A stretch of 64,000 nt of DNA from Serripes groenlandicus (taxonomy: Eukaryota > Mollusca > Bivalvia > Cardiida > Cardiidae). The notes under the pieces were generated by a model that saw only the letters and a list, made by a program, of their open reading frames with translations, did no database searches and was not told where the DNA came from. Of the stretch, positions 41,314 to 52,057 are shown piece after piece (position 1 is the first letter of the stretch; each line of letters starts with the position of its first letter). The translations under genes were made by a program, and so were the position numbers. The DNA lies in the NCBI GenBank assembly GCA_031761405.1, contig JASEVX010000005.1:30677127-30741126 (forward strand). The letters are read 5' to 3'.

Positions 41314-44300
41314 GTATGTATATATAGTCCGAAATTGATATTTCTTTCATTACCTGATTTGATGTCAGAGGTCTTGATTAGAAGTTAACTAGTCTTTTCC
41401 CCTACACTATTTCTATTATCACCACTCCAAACATACTCAGAAGAATCGTCTCAAAGAAGCATTCCCACAACATAGTATTAAAGGATCAAATAGCGTCTTA
41501 TTCCTTTCCCACATACAACAAATCTGTAGCAGACGACTTTGAAAACATCTTTTCAAAAGTGTGAAAAATCTCTCATCATGAGCAATTTCACCTTTGCCAC
41601 AATGTTTTCAAAAGTCGTCTGCTGCAGAGGTTTCAGAAAGCGTCTGTATGAGGGAAAGGGTTAAGCGTATGAAATACGACCTTATAGATGTCTGTACTAC
41701 AAAAATGAAACAACCAGAATAAAAGGAATTTAGCAATTTTTAGCTTTCCCACTTATAGATACATTTCTATGCATTTGCAGCAGACAACTTCTGAAAACAC
41801 TGGCAAAACGAGAAATTGCTCGTTATAAGCAATTTCTACATTTGCGACAATATTTTGAACTCTGTTAAATAATAATACTTTGATTTAGACAGATTTTACC
41901 ATTTTAAATCACCTGAGGCGAAAGGCTCAAGTTGATTTATTCTGATCTTTCACTGTCTGTCTGAGTCAGGGGTGGCGAAATATGATTTTGACTTACTTGT
42001 CTGTTTTTCAAAATGCTATTTTTCACTTGTCTGTATGATAGTTATATAGTAAATCCGCACAGGCTCTGGGACAAGCTGGGCAATACAGACAATGGATTTT
42101 GCCACCCCTGTGAGTCATCTGTCATTAACTTTTAGCTTAAAACAACATCTCCTAAAACACAGGACCAATTTCAACCAAACTTCACTGGTATGTTGCTTTG
42201 GTGGTCCTCTTTCGAAACTGTTTAAAGATTTAAGAACTTTGGTTGCTGCGGAATCAGAAAAGGGGGGATAATAGTCAAACTTTAAAATTCTTCTCCAGAA
42301 TCGCCTTATTGGATTTCAATATAATTTGATAGAAGGGTTCCTTGTTCCTTGGATAACCCTCTCCAAAATTGTGCAAATCATATTGATTGGTTGAAAAAAA
42401 CATGGCAGTCAGGTGGCAAAGAACAGGGGCAGAATGACAAAAAAAAAATGTGAATGTTCCTTCAGTTATCCTCGACATAATTTTACCAAGCAATAATGCA
42501 TGGTTGAAAGGCATAGCATACAGGTGCCATGAGAAAAGGGGTAAACGTAACTTTTAGCTTCAAATGCTTCAAATGACATCTTTTCCTTATCTGCTGGACA
42601 AATTTCAGGAGAAAAGCGTTTATATGAGGGAAAGGGTTAAACCCTATTGATTGGTTGATAGCTGCCAGGGGGCATCAGAAAAGGGATAAAAGGAATTTTT
42701 AGCTTCAAACTAAACAAATGGATATAAACCAAACTTCAAAAAAATGTTTCTGTGGTGGTCCTCTTTCAAATTGTTCAAAAATAGAAAATCTCTTTAATTG
42801 TATGGATAACCTATGAGTAAAAGTGGAAAACATTGTGTCAAAAGGAGAAATTGTTTGTTTTGAGCAATTTCTTCTTTTGTCACTATGTTTTCTAAAAGCC
42901 GTATGCTGCAAAGGCGTCAGAAAGCCTCTACATGAGGGAAAGGGTTAATGCATTATTATAAATGACCTTAACCCTTTCCCTCATATAAACGCTTTCTGAC
43001 GCCTCTGCAGCAGACGGCTATTTGAAAACATAGTGACAAAAGAAGAAATTGCACAAAACGTGCAATTTCTCCTCTTGACACAATGTTTTCCACTTTTTGT
43101 CATAGGTTAGCCATTCAATTATGGAGATTTTCTATGTTTTGACAAAATACACTCAAAGTCGTCTGCTGCAGAATTGTCGTATGAGGGAAAGGGTTAACTG
43201 ATAAGTTGTTTCTTTTGCAGTTCATTCCCACTCTCCATAAAAAAAATCAGCTTTCAAAATAATTGCACACAAAAAAGTGGCCCTTTTTGCAACTTTAATG
43301 CAAAAGATAGACCTTACAATCTTTTCATTCTTATTCAAATACAACAATAGATCAAAGGTGAGCGATACAGGAGCATCATGGTCCTCTTATCTTATTATCA
43401 TTATGCTGTTGGTTGAACAAACTTGTAGAGCCCTTACTGTCTGCAAAAATCTTCGTGTGTAGTCATATTACATGACGCTAATGCATCTTTAAGTAATACT
43501 GAAACGCATAAGCCATCAAAAAACCGAATTTGCTGATCGAGGCTCATGTAATGTGCAAAACTCAAAATACATGTACATGTATGTGCAAAGGGAATCAAAT
43601 TGACTCACAGAAAAAAATATAAATGGAAAAAGAAAAATACCAAAATTTATGAATAAATACATTTGTAACATTGATTCACTATGTATTTGTGCATTGCTCC
43701 AGAAAAAAAAAATATCTTGGTCACAAATACAACTTCCTAAGCCTGGAGCATCACTGATTTTTCTCTCTCCTTAAAACAGGACTGGAGTCCCAGAGATGTG
43801 CCCAGGAACCAGAATGGAGCGCATGTGTTGATGGAAAGATGACTAAGTCATTCAATCTTGTAGACTCTAGTGCTGTGGACTGCACAGTAAAAGAAGCAAA
43901 AGAAATGGACTGTGTTAAAATTATTGATGATAAAGGTATGTTATCAGCTCACCATTTCTTTGATACTTAGACAGAGGTCTAGATAAGATGCGTATTTCTT
44001 GTTCTAAAATCCTTATTTGACCCTTTAACACTATGCTGTGGGTACTCAAAAAGAATCGTCTCATTGAGACGATATTTTTGAGTACCCACAACATCGGGTT
44101 TAGTTGAGTCATAAGAGAGATATTGGTTGGGAAAGACCAGTTTACTCCTCCTGATCTAGTCCTCTGCATACAGAAGATGACTCTGCAGCAGACATTTGAA
44201 AACAATGTTGGATAGAAGAAAATGTTAAAATAGCAATATCTTTTTTCCCCACAATGTTTTTAATTAAGTCATAATTTAAACATACCGGTACAAACATTAA

Positions 44301-47300
44301 TTTTTTGGGGTGAAACATTTTCAAAGTTGACAACCCTAAAAAGTCCTGATAATTTTTCCGGCGGACAGTTTATGATTAACAAGTAATAAAGTGTCTATGT
44401 TTGGACACGTCTTATTAAAATATATATCTAAATAAGTCTGAATATTTATGGATACATTGGAGTATTATAGACGTAAAAATCAAATATTAGAAATTATTAA
44501 TTTGAATAATTATTAATTAATTACAGTAAAGAAAAATGGCTGTTCACTAACAAAGACCATGGATTTCACAGACTGTGCCAATGGTGGCAATTTTACCATT
44601 GTAATTACAAATAATTGTTCATCCAAAATCACCACAACAACCAAGCCTTGTCAATCAGAGAGGAAAAATCAGAAAAAGGAAGCGAAAGGGGACTACATGA
44701 CAAAGTTTCTGACATTTAACAAGAAAAGATGGGAGCTTGCTTGTAATGGTAAGATCTTCTTTGTAAAAATTCTTAATTAAACCTTTGAAACAGCATTATG
44801 ATCAGTTTTCCCCTTTTGCCACAATGTTTTTAACTAGATAATTATACTTTGTTTATAAATGTTACCATATTTTATTGTTACCTCAATGTTTTATCCCTTT
44901 ATAGTACAACAAATATGCAGCATATGACCATAAAAACATCTATACAAAAATACGGAAAATCTCTATAAATGAATGGATCATGACTATATAATAGAGTTGA
45001 AAACAATGTTGAAAAAGGACAAATGGCTCACAATGAGCAATTTCTCCTTTTGCCTTTATGTTTTCAAAACTTTAGCGGGGCATTAGAAAGCGTCTTTATG
45101 TGGAAAAGGTTGAAGTCTACTGTAATTTTGTTGTGTGACATAGAGAGACTTTGATAATCCTAACGAATGTTTGATGTATTATTATTTCACAACAACTAGG
45201 TCACTTGGTCAAATTTTAGAAAACTTTTGCAAACTCACCTGATAAGTTACTGGTTACAAAGGTTACAAAGGTGGTCTGAGTGTTCTTTCACAATTTTTAT
45301 TTGGGGGGGAGGAAAATCTATATTCAACAAATTTTCTTGTTTTGCTTCTGCTAGTTCATCAAGTTGCATTATGTTATTATCCCCCGCCTATGAAATAGGG
45401 AGGGGGATATTGAAATGGTGTTGTCCGTCCGTCCGTCCGTCCGTCCGTCCGTCCTTCCGTCCTTCCTTCCGTCCGTCCTTCCTTCCGTCCTTCCGTCCGT
45501 CCGTCCATCACCTGCATTTTCTCAGTAACTAGCTGGTAGAATTTCATGAAACTTATAATAAATATGAACCACTATACTGGGATGATGCCCGTCCAATTTT
45601 TTTTTTGATTAGTCAATTTTCCTTGGAGTTATTGCCCTTGATTTTTTGAAAAATCTACGTTTTCAGCCATTTCTCAGTAACTAGCGGGTAGAATTTCATG
45701 AAACTTAAAATAAATATGAACCACTATACTGGGATGATGCCTGTTCATTTTTCATTTGGATTAGTCAATTTTTCTTAGAGTTATTTCCCTTGATTTATTA
45801 AAAAATAATCGTTCGCAGCCGTTTCTCAGTAACTAGCGGCTAGAATTTGATGAAACGTGAATGTAATATTAACCAACTTCCTGCCATTATTCCCCTCCAA
45901 CTCTTTTTTGGATTCCTTAATTTTTTTTAGAGTTGCTGCCCCTGATTTATTAAAAAATCCACGCCTACAGTTATTTCTCAGTAACTAGCTGCTAGAATTT
46001 GATGAAACTTGAATGTGATATGAACCAACATTCTGCAATGAACTTCTGAATAAATATGGTATAAAATCATTTACATTTATTATAACACTGTCTGATACAT
46101 AATTATCCATGCATTTTAGCTCCACTTTAAGAAGAGTAAAGATATCTATTGTATTTGTGTCACTGTTGGTTTAAGAAGCAAAACCTATTATTCACATTTT
46201 TCCTGTGTTATTTAAGAAATAACAAATGACACCCCTTTAGTTTTGTAATATTGATTATTAACCCTTTCACCGCATAAATACTCTGTTGAAAATAGTGCAG
46301 TTCCAGATAAGACGCCGCTTTTAAAGGTGGCGTCTTATCTTGGACTGCACTATTTTGCAATAATTGATGTTCCCGAGTAAGCAGTTTCGGAAAATACAGT
46401 TTTATTTAATCGTCCCTCTGATTTATTTCGTTAAAATATTTTATCATAAAGTAATCCCAGTCGATATTTTATAATTTGGCGCGGAACGGGATAAACCAGT
46501 GTCATAACTTTATTCTTTCCCCTTGATCTTGTGCGAAGAAGTTGAAATTTAAAGGTCAATTGCACATTAAACATAAAGACCTTCATGCACAAACAAGCCA
46601 TCAATTACAAACAAGCCATCGTTGGCGGGGGATATCTTTTCACTGAAAATGCTTGTTATTGCTTATTAACCCTTTCCCACCTACAGACGCATTTTGACAC
46701 AATAGCAGCAGATGACTTTTGAAAATATTGTGGCCATAGGTGAAATGGCTGATGATGAGCAATTTCTCCTTTGGCCACAATGTTTTCAGTTTTATTTAAC
46801 ATTTATGCTGTCTTTTATGGAGATTTTTCAGGTTTTCGTCACTATGTTTTCAAAGTCATCTGCAGCAGATTTGTTGTATGTGGGAAAGGGTTAACAGCTT
46901 ATCATACAAAGTCAAGGTACTCAGATGAGCATTTCAGGGATTCCATGGCAAACTTGGTTGGTACCCGGTAAACTAACATGGTCAAAGCAATTTTCATTTT
47001 GGCAAGGATCTCTATTCAACAAAGTAACTTGTTAATCCTTTCCCACATATGGACGCTTTCTGATGCCTCTGTAGCAGACAACTTTTGGAAAACATTGTGA
47101 CAAAAGAAGAAATTGCTCAAAATTAGGGAGATTTTCCATATAATTGTTGAGTCATCTGCTGCAGATTTGTTGAATGTGGGAAAGAGTTAATAAGCATGGC
47201 TTCTAAGCAGCATGAGAAAGTGAATAAAAAGAGTAAAATGCTCAAATGCTTCCGTTCTTATAATCTGCTGAAGTTTCTCGGGTCAGTGCAACATGGCCAA

Positions 47301-48778
47301 ACCGTGATATTTCCATGAGGACAGAATGTGGTTTTATATCAAGCAATTTTTGTTTTATTATAATTCTAGACAGTCAATGTCATTATGGAAACAAAGCAAA
47401 TGCTGAGTGTGACCCGGATACAATGGAAATGGAACTTGAGAGAAAGCCCGGAGGTAACACAACATTGTGTCCTGAAACCTTGTCAATGCCATGCATGCCC
47501 GGACGAAAATTTAACAGTGAGTATGATTTTTACCTATATCAGTTATCTATATAAGTAAAGAAAGTTTACTCAAATGCTAAGCTGTAAAAGAAGCTCTAGC
47601 AATATAAGGGAAATGTCCCTACTTGAACAATGAATTAAAAGCAAACTTTTCTTGTAAGAGATTTTCCATATTTTAGAGTAGACATGTCGTCTGCTGCAGA
47701 TTTGCTGCATTGGGGAAAGAGTTAAGAGTGTTCAAGTCATCTGAGTTGGTACTCAATGAGGTTGCTTGTGAATGACAGAAGCTTCATCTGAATGCTCTTG
47801 TTTGGCCAAACATAATAACCTGTCAGAATGTGAGGCTAGTTGAAGTTCCCCATGCATGCATTTGGTAAAAATGTAAAAAACTTCTCTGAAAACTACTGCT
47901 TGGATTCAACAAAATCAATTCACAAAATATTTACTTCTTTAGTTACTATTCACCATGAATGTTTATCACTATATCCATTGTTACACTGTTAACCCTTTCC
48001 CTCATATGACAATTCTGCAGCAGACGACTTTGAACATATTTTGTCAAATAATGGAAAATCTCTATAAATGAATGGATAACCTATGACTAAAAGTGGAAAA
48101 CATTTTGACAAAAGGATAAATTGCACGTTTTGTGCAATTTCTTCTTTTGTTACTATGTTTTCAAAAAGCCGTCTGCTGCAGAGGCATCAGAAAGCGCCTA
48201 TATGAGGGAAAGGGTTAATTCATTAAACATTTCCCACATGGAGACACATCTTTTAATCATTTGCAGCAAACAACTTTTGAAAACACTGTGGCAAATAAAA
48301 ATGCTTATAATTGTTAAACTGGGACTGTGGTGAGTAAATCCAGGGCAATGAATGTCTTTGTGTTTTTAGACTCTTGGGAATTGCAAATAAAAGAAGGGAG
48401 GAGCAAGACAATTATACAAATATAAAATTTATGCAAAATAGAACATGTTTATAGCCACAGGATCATAGGCTTATCTCAGTCCCTGCTATTGTTAAATAAC
48501 GATAGAAAAGAAAATGTTTTTGAAGACCCTAAGGACTGTCTACTTTTCCAAAAAGTTTTGTCAAAAGAGCTCTGCCACCAATGGGTATTTCTTAAAATGA
48601 ATGGTTTACAGAATGTTATTTTTAAATAAAATTAGAACGCCTTCAAAAAGAACAGAAAAAGCAAATGAAAAAAAACAAAAAGCAACAAAACAAAATGGAT
48701 AGGAAGAAGAAATGGAACAATAAACAGAGGAAGATGGATAAGAAAGAAAGAAGGAAAAAAGGTAAAAGGAATGAGTAG
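41192..48778 (+). CDS. Pleiotrophin/midkine-like secreted heparin-binding protein
   Basis: Five coding exons join without a frame problem into 261 codons. All four introns are GT-AG and all are phase 1. The product starts with a signal peptide (MKSTTFLVLLLACVMVSMA), then three cysteine-rich modules, one per internal exon. It ends in about 48 residues that are more than half Lys/Arg. The third module has Cys-x9-Cys followed by Asp, then C...PC, the pattern of the pleiotrophin/midkine C-terminal domain. The basic tail is also a hallmark of that family, whose members are extracellular and bind sulfated glycans. Vertebrate members have two modules and roughly 140-170 residues; this is longer, with an extra module. 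An acceptor (tattttcag) just before the start codon implies a non-coding exon upstream, which I could not place. Other cysteine-rich secreted proteins remain possible. Gene structure is very secure; family moderately so. Confidence 0.8.
41499..41664 (-). mobile_element. TTAA MITE, short, in intron 1
   Basis: The left tip is ttattcctttcccacatac and the right tip is gagggaaagggttaa. The B arm is shortened. Confidence 0.75.
41737..41908 (+). mobile_element. TTAA MITE, right part replaced, in intron 1
   Basis: It runs from gctttcccacttatagatac to 'agacagattttaccatttta', then an H7 repeat starts. Confidence 0.6.
41909..42779 (+). repeat. Tandem-core repeat (family H7), in intron 1
   Basis: It starts aaatcacctgaggcgaaagg, where the gaggcgaaaggctc region forms a hairpin, then ctgtctgtctgag. 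About four units follow with 'ggtcctctttc' and ggggcatcagaaaaggg. A MITE tip is embedded at 42611-42641. It ends abruptly at a second MITE. Confidence 0.7.
42778..42948 (-). mobile_element. TTAA MITE, 5'-truncated, in intron 1
   Basis: It enters at aaaatagaaaatctctttaa and finishes with catgagggaaagggttaa. Confidence 0.8.
42968..43197 (+). mobile_element. TTAA MITE, full length, in intron 1
   Basis: TTAA at both ends, near-consensus. The inner hairpin is ttgcacaaaacgtgcaa. Confidence 0.92.
43215..43416 (+). repeat. Tandem-core repeat 3' end, in intron 1
   Basis: One decayed unit, then ggtgagcgatacaggagca and tcatggtcctctta, the class terminus. Confidence 0.5.
43780..43935 (+). CDS. PTN/MK-like gene, exon encoding module 1
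   Basis: Acceptor ttaaaacag, donor gtatgt, 156 bp, phase 1 on both sides. The module reads CAQEPEWSAC, then GKMTKSFNL and two further Cys (VDCTV, MDCVK). Trp two residues before the second Cys is as in pleiotrophin-type modules. Confidence 0.85.
43972..44166. repeat. Foldback repeat P, complete, in intron 2
   Basis: 195 bp bounded by cagaggtctagat and atctagtcctctg. The middle is a long inverted repeat meeting at tcgtctcattgagacga, with arms containing gtgggtactcaaaa and ttttgagtacccac. I could not see a clear target duplication. Confidence 0.8.
44167..44340. mobile_element. TTAA MITE remnant, in intron 2
   Basis: 'gatgactctgcagcagacat' and atcttttttccccacaatg are recognisable; the tips are lost. 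Confidence 0.4.
44527..44748 (+). CDS. PTN/MK-like gene, exon encoding module 2
   Basis: Acceptor ttaattacag, donor gtaaga, 222 bp, phase 1 on both sides. The Cys pattern is CSLTKTMDFTDC ... NNCSS ... KPC. A Lys-rich linker follows (ERKNQKKEAKGDY), then a further WELAC near the end. It is the longest and most diverged module. Two NxT/S sites (NFT, NCS) could be glycosylated. Confidence 0.85.
44888..45112 (-). mobile_element. TTAA MITE, diverged, in intron 3
   Basis: It runs from ttttatccctttatagtaca to ttatgtggaaaaggttga. The centre is 'gctcacaatgagcaatttct'. Confidence 0.6.
45422..45507. repeat. (CCGT)n / (CCTT)n microsatellite
   Basis: About 21 tetranucleotides in mixed ccgt and cctt order, inside the H8 repeat. 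Confidence 0.9.
46289..46356. repeat. Near-perfect 30-bp hairpin, in intron 3
   Basis: Arms 46289-46318 and 46327-46356 pair at 27 of 30 positions around an 8-base loop (ttttaaag). The stem contains aaaatagtgcagt and agataagacgcc. It is not shared with the other hairpins of the window. Confidence 0.85.
46666..46894 (+). mobile_element. TTAA MITE, C-type, full length, in intron 3
   Basis: TTAA at both ends. The centre is gctgatgatgagcaa. The right tip is ttgtatgtgggaaaggg. Confidence 0.9.
47032..47190 (+). mobile_element. TTAA MITE, internally deleted, in intron 3
   Basis: TTAA at both ends, 159 bp. The hairpin's right arm is missing after gctcaaaattaggg. Confidence 0.8.
47370..47516 (+). 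CDS. PTN/MK-like gene, exon encoding module 3
   Basis: Acceptor ataattctag, donor gtgagt, 147 bp, phase 1 on both sides. It encodes CHYGNKANAECDPDT, then LERKPGGNTTLCPE and MPC. It is the module closest to the family pattern, with Cys-x9-Cys-Asp and a final Pro-Cys. Confidence 0.87.
47657..47725 (+). mobile_element. TTAA MITE, right end only, in intron 4
   Basis: 'catgtcgtctgctgcagatt' to ggggaaagagttaa. Confidence 0.6.
47989..48218 (-). mobile_element. TTAA MITE, full length, in intron 4
   Basis: TTAA at both ends, 230 bp. A partial, decayed copy follows at 48228-48310. Confidence 0.9.
48636..48778 (+). CDS. PTN/MK-like gene, last exon, basic tail
   Basis: Acceptor aaataaaattag. It encodes a Lys/Arg/Gln-rich tail (for example KEQKKQMKKNKKQQNK and KKERRKKGKRNE) and stops at TAG. 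No AATAAA signal was seen close behind, so the 3' end is not placed. Confidence 0.85.
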
Positions 48779-49715
48779 GCTGCTTCCAGTATGTTCTGTT
48801 TGTGTACCTGCAAAGCCTTTGTATGATACAGAGTAGTATGTGATGCAAGCATCTTGGCAACAGTGATGTGGACCATCATGCTCCTGTGTTGTGGTGGTAT
48901 GGCAAGTTTTGCAAGTTTTATAGACATTTAGACTGTTTGTAACCGCGGTTATTTACCATGGTTTGTGTTTTCACTAAATTTAATCTAGCTTTTAACATGT
49001 ATTAACCATCTAAATAATGTTTTCCTTAATTAATTGTTGAATGTTATATTAACCTTTTCATGTTACTTTTGTCCCTTTTAACAAAGATTTATAAATTCCA
49101 TGTTGAAAAACACATTTAAATCATCAACTCGTTTATCATTTCCCACATGTAGATGCAATTCGAGGCAGACAACTTCTGAGAACAGCTCTGTTCAATAATC
49201 ATACTTTTATTGAAAGAAATTTTTCATATTTTTTGTGAAGATGTATTCGAACTTGACTGCAAATCTGGCATATGTTAAAAAGAGTTAAAAAACGCTAACT
49301 GTAAGAAACAAATGGAAATTCTTGCCTAATATAACTTTTTTTTTTTGGCAATAAGAATAACAGCAAGTGCTTATTATAAGTAAAGTTGTCATTTCAAGGT
49401 ATTTAAGATTGTACATGTATACATCATGCAAAAGATGTAACTTTTAAACCTTTCCATCAAAGGACAAATCTGCAGAACATATGGAAAATCTCTTTAGTTT
49501 TTAAAAAGAGTTGAAAACATGGTAGCAAATGGAGAAATTGCTCTTTATGAATAATGTCTACTTTTCCCACAAAGGCCAATGTTTTCAAAAGTCGCTGAAG
49601 ATGTATAAAAAAAGTCTGCATTTGAGAATGGGTTCACATGGAGTTTGTACTTTCGTATGTTTTGAAGTAAATTTGTCCTCGAACTCTTTATGAATCAGAA
49701 GTCCTGTTCTGACAT
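48779..49715. other. Region after the PTN/MK-like gene
   Basis: Presumably it includes the 3' UTR. Decayed MITEs lie at about 49134-49286 and 49443-49633. No other coding signal is visible. Confidence 0.45.
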
Positions 49716-49945
49716 TTAACCTTTTCCCTTATATAGATGCTTTCTGACGCCTCTATAGCAAACAGCTTTTTGAAAACGTAGTGACAAAAGAAGAAATTAC
49801 ACAAAACGTGCAATTTCTCCTTTTGCCACAATGTTTTCCACTTTTTGTCATAGGTTATCCATTCAATTATGGAGATTTTCTATTTTTTGACAAAATACGT
49901 TCAAAGTCGTCTGCTGCAGAATTGCCGTATGAGGGAAAGGGTTAA
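49716..49945 (+). mobile_element. TTAA MITE, full length
   Basis: TTAA at both ends. The left tip is ccttttcccttatatagatg. Confidence 0.9.
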
Positions 49946-50123
49946 ATTGATAATATGAATAGTAAAAAATAAATATTAGGAGATCCCATATTTAGATGTT
50001 ATCAATCAAGTTTGCTTTTTCTTATTTTGTGGCCCAAGTTATAGCATACATTTTTGCATCAATATTGTATTTCAAGATATAACATAATACATTGTTTATT
50101 GTATAAAAACGGGTCAATCATAT

Positions 50124-50324
50124 CTAACCCTTTCTCACATACAACAAATCTGCTGCAAATGACTTTGAAAAGGTTCAGACAAAAACATGCAAAATTCATA
50201 TGAATGAAAAAAGTTGACAACATTGTGGCAAAAGGAGACTTTGCTTATAATAAGCATTTCTCCTTTTGCCACAATGTTTTCAAAAGTTGTTCGCGTCAAA
50301 TGCATCTGCAAGTGGGAAAGCGTT
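50124..50324 (-). mobile_element. TTAA MITE, diverged
   Basis: ctaaccctttctcacatacaac at the left and gtgggaaagcgtttt at the right. The centre is gcttataataagca. Confidence 0.6.
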
Positions 50325-50382
50325 TTATCAGATGATATTTATTATTTTAGTTGTTTGCTTTGAAAATTGTAACATCTGGAAA

Positions 50383-50520
50383 AGAGAAAGCATTATTTTG
50401 AGATGAAAACATTGTGAGAAAAGGAGAAATTGTTTGTGTTGAGCAATATCTTCTTTTACCACATTGTTTATAAATATGGTCTGCTTCAGAGTCACCTGAA
50501 GCCAGGTGAGGGTTTTCTTA
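50383..50520. mobile_element. TTAA MITE remnant
   Basis: 'acattgtgagaaaaggagaa' through 'tggtctgcttcagagtcacc'. Confidence 0.45.
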
Positions 50521-50549
50521 GTTTATTACGGTACATAACAGCATGTTCT

Positions 50550-50733
50550 TTAACCCTTTCCCACATACAACAAATCTGCAGCTGACGACTTTGAACATAT
50601 TTTGTCAAAACATAGAAAATCTCTATAATTGAATGGATAACCTATGACTAAAAGAGGAAAACATTGTGTCAAAAGGAGAAATTGCACGTTTTGTGCAATT
50701 TCTTCTTTTGTCACTATGTTTTCAAAAAAGCCT
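50550..50733 (-). mobile_element. TTAA MITE, A-arm tip lost
   Basis: It starts TTAACCCTTTCCCACATAC and breaks off at tgttttcaaaaaagcc. Confidence 0.8.
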
Positions 50734-51398
50734 AATAGAAAATAGAGCCTATACAACTATTCTCAAATGGAATGTGACATTATAAGTCCCTTCAATATGA
50801 TAAATTAAATATCATTGGCATTACAAATCATTTGCATCCTATTCCAATTTCCTAATACAGCAAATCTGCAGCAGACGGATTTCAAAACATCTAGGCAGAA
50901 TTATTGAAAACGTCTATAAGGGAAAGTTTAATTATTGAAACACATGTGTTCCTTCAAATAATCTTATATTATTATACTATGTATGAAATCCAGCATGCAG
51001 TTAAAACAAAAAGCATTTGTCGCATCTTGTTGCATTTCCATGACGATTATAAGTCAACATCTGTATAGTTATAAGGCGTTGTCTTTTCCCCAATGAGATC
51101 CATATATAATCATTATTTACATAAAAAGTTTTTGCAGCAAGAATTCTCTTTTTTTGCTGTTGAATGGCCTCATTGTGTCGCCATGGTGACAGGATTTTTA
51201 GAACATTACGCACAACAATGGCTTTTCAGCAAACACTTTTATATGACTGTTTATCTGTATATATGCATGTACATGAAATCCAATTGATGAAAGAAATCTC
51301 TTTTTTGCACTCAAGTATCTTACTTATGTTTCCAAGGAGACATCATTGAAGATATATTGTCAAGGTCATATAAAGGATCGTATACTGATTGTCTAACT
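50734..51398. other. Mostly unassigned
   Basis: Bases about 50855-50945 are a MITE scrap (agcaaatctgcagcagacgg). The rest shows no supported feature. Confidence 0.4.
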
Positions 51399-51620
51399 TT
51401 AACCCTTTCCCACTTGCAGTCGCATTCACAGCAGATGACTTTTTAAAACATGGTTGCAAAAGGAGAAATTGATCATGATGAGCAATTTCTCCTTTTGCAA
51501 CCATGTTTTAAACTCCATGCAATAATTCTACTTACATTTATAGAAATATTCCAAATATTTGCCTAGATGTTTTCAAAGTCGTCTACTGCAAATGACTTGT
51601 ATGTGGGAAAGGGGGGTTAA
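51399..51620 (+). mobile_element. TTAA MITE, C-type
   Basis: TTAA at both ends. The left tip is shortened (cacttgcagtcgcattcaca). The centre is gatcatgatgagcaa. Confidence 0.85.
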
Positions 51621-51770
51621 TATTGGTTGATTGTAGAACAGGTTGCTGCAGCAGCATCTTGGTAGTTGATAAAACTGGGCTGAATCGGGCTCTGACGATG
51701 CAGGGTATTGTTGCTGGGCATCGGTATCATCTAAAGTCTAAAGTTGAATTTCATGTCTTCTTTTTGTCAG

Positions 51771-52036
51771 ACCCGGCCGGGTAGCTCAATTGGTAGCGTA
51801 TCTGACTCGTGATCTGGAGGTCACGGGTTCGATACCCGGTTGCGGCGACATTCTTTCGGGCGATGTTTTCCATTGCCTCTCACCTCTGATCTATGTGAGA
51901 AAGTAGTCAGTGGCTTCGAAAGAATGTTGTGTAAGTACTGGTGTGTGAAAGCCAGGAAAACATGGGTAGGTGCACTGACCGCCGTGATATGACCAAAGCT
52001 GTTGAAAGCGGCGTTAAACTCCAAACAAACAAACAA
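51771..52036 (+). repeat. tRNA-derived SINE with well-kept head
   Basis: The A-box-like gggtagctcaattggtagcg and B-box-like cgggttcgatacccg are intact. The T-arm can form a stem. The body and tail 'gtgcactgaccgccgtgata' and gcggcgttaaactcc show it is a SINE, not a functional tRNA locus. It ends in (caaa)n. Confidence 0.82.
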
Positions 52037-52057
52037 ATCTTTTTGTCAGAAGATACA

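Larger units (their letters stand above)
45375..46660 (+). repeat. Tandem-core hairpin repeat (family H8), in intron 3
   Basis: It starts with a tatcccccgcctatg...agggggata hairpin, then a (CCGT)n/(CCTT)n tract at 45422-45507. Four units of about 145-150 bp follow with 'ctcagtaactagcKgstaga' and atgaaac. The end near ggcgggggatatctttt and aatgcttgttatt restates part of the start. Confidence 0.75.

Noticed and set aside
45375..45532. Ser/Pro/Arg-rich open frame over the CCGT tract
   Set aside because: A direct translation of a tetranucleotide microsatellite.
48643..48927. Minus-strand hydrophobic open frames near the last exon
   Set aside because: They are the reverse reading of the Lys-codon-rich last exon (AAA/AAG becomes TTT/CTT) and have no other support.
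51778..51850. Well-kept tRNA-like head that might be a functional tRNA gene
   Set aside because: The acceptor-end pairing is imperfect and the SINE tail 'ccgccgtgatatgac' and ggcgttaaa follow. A covariance-model score would settle it.
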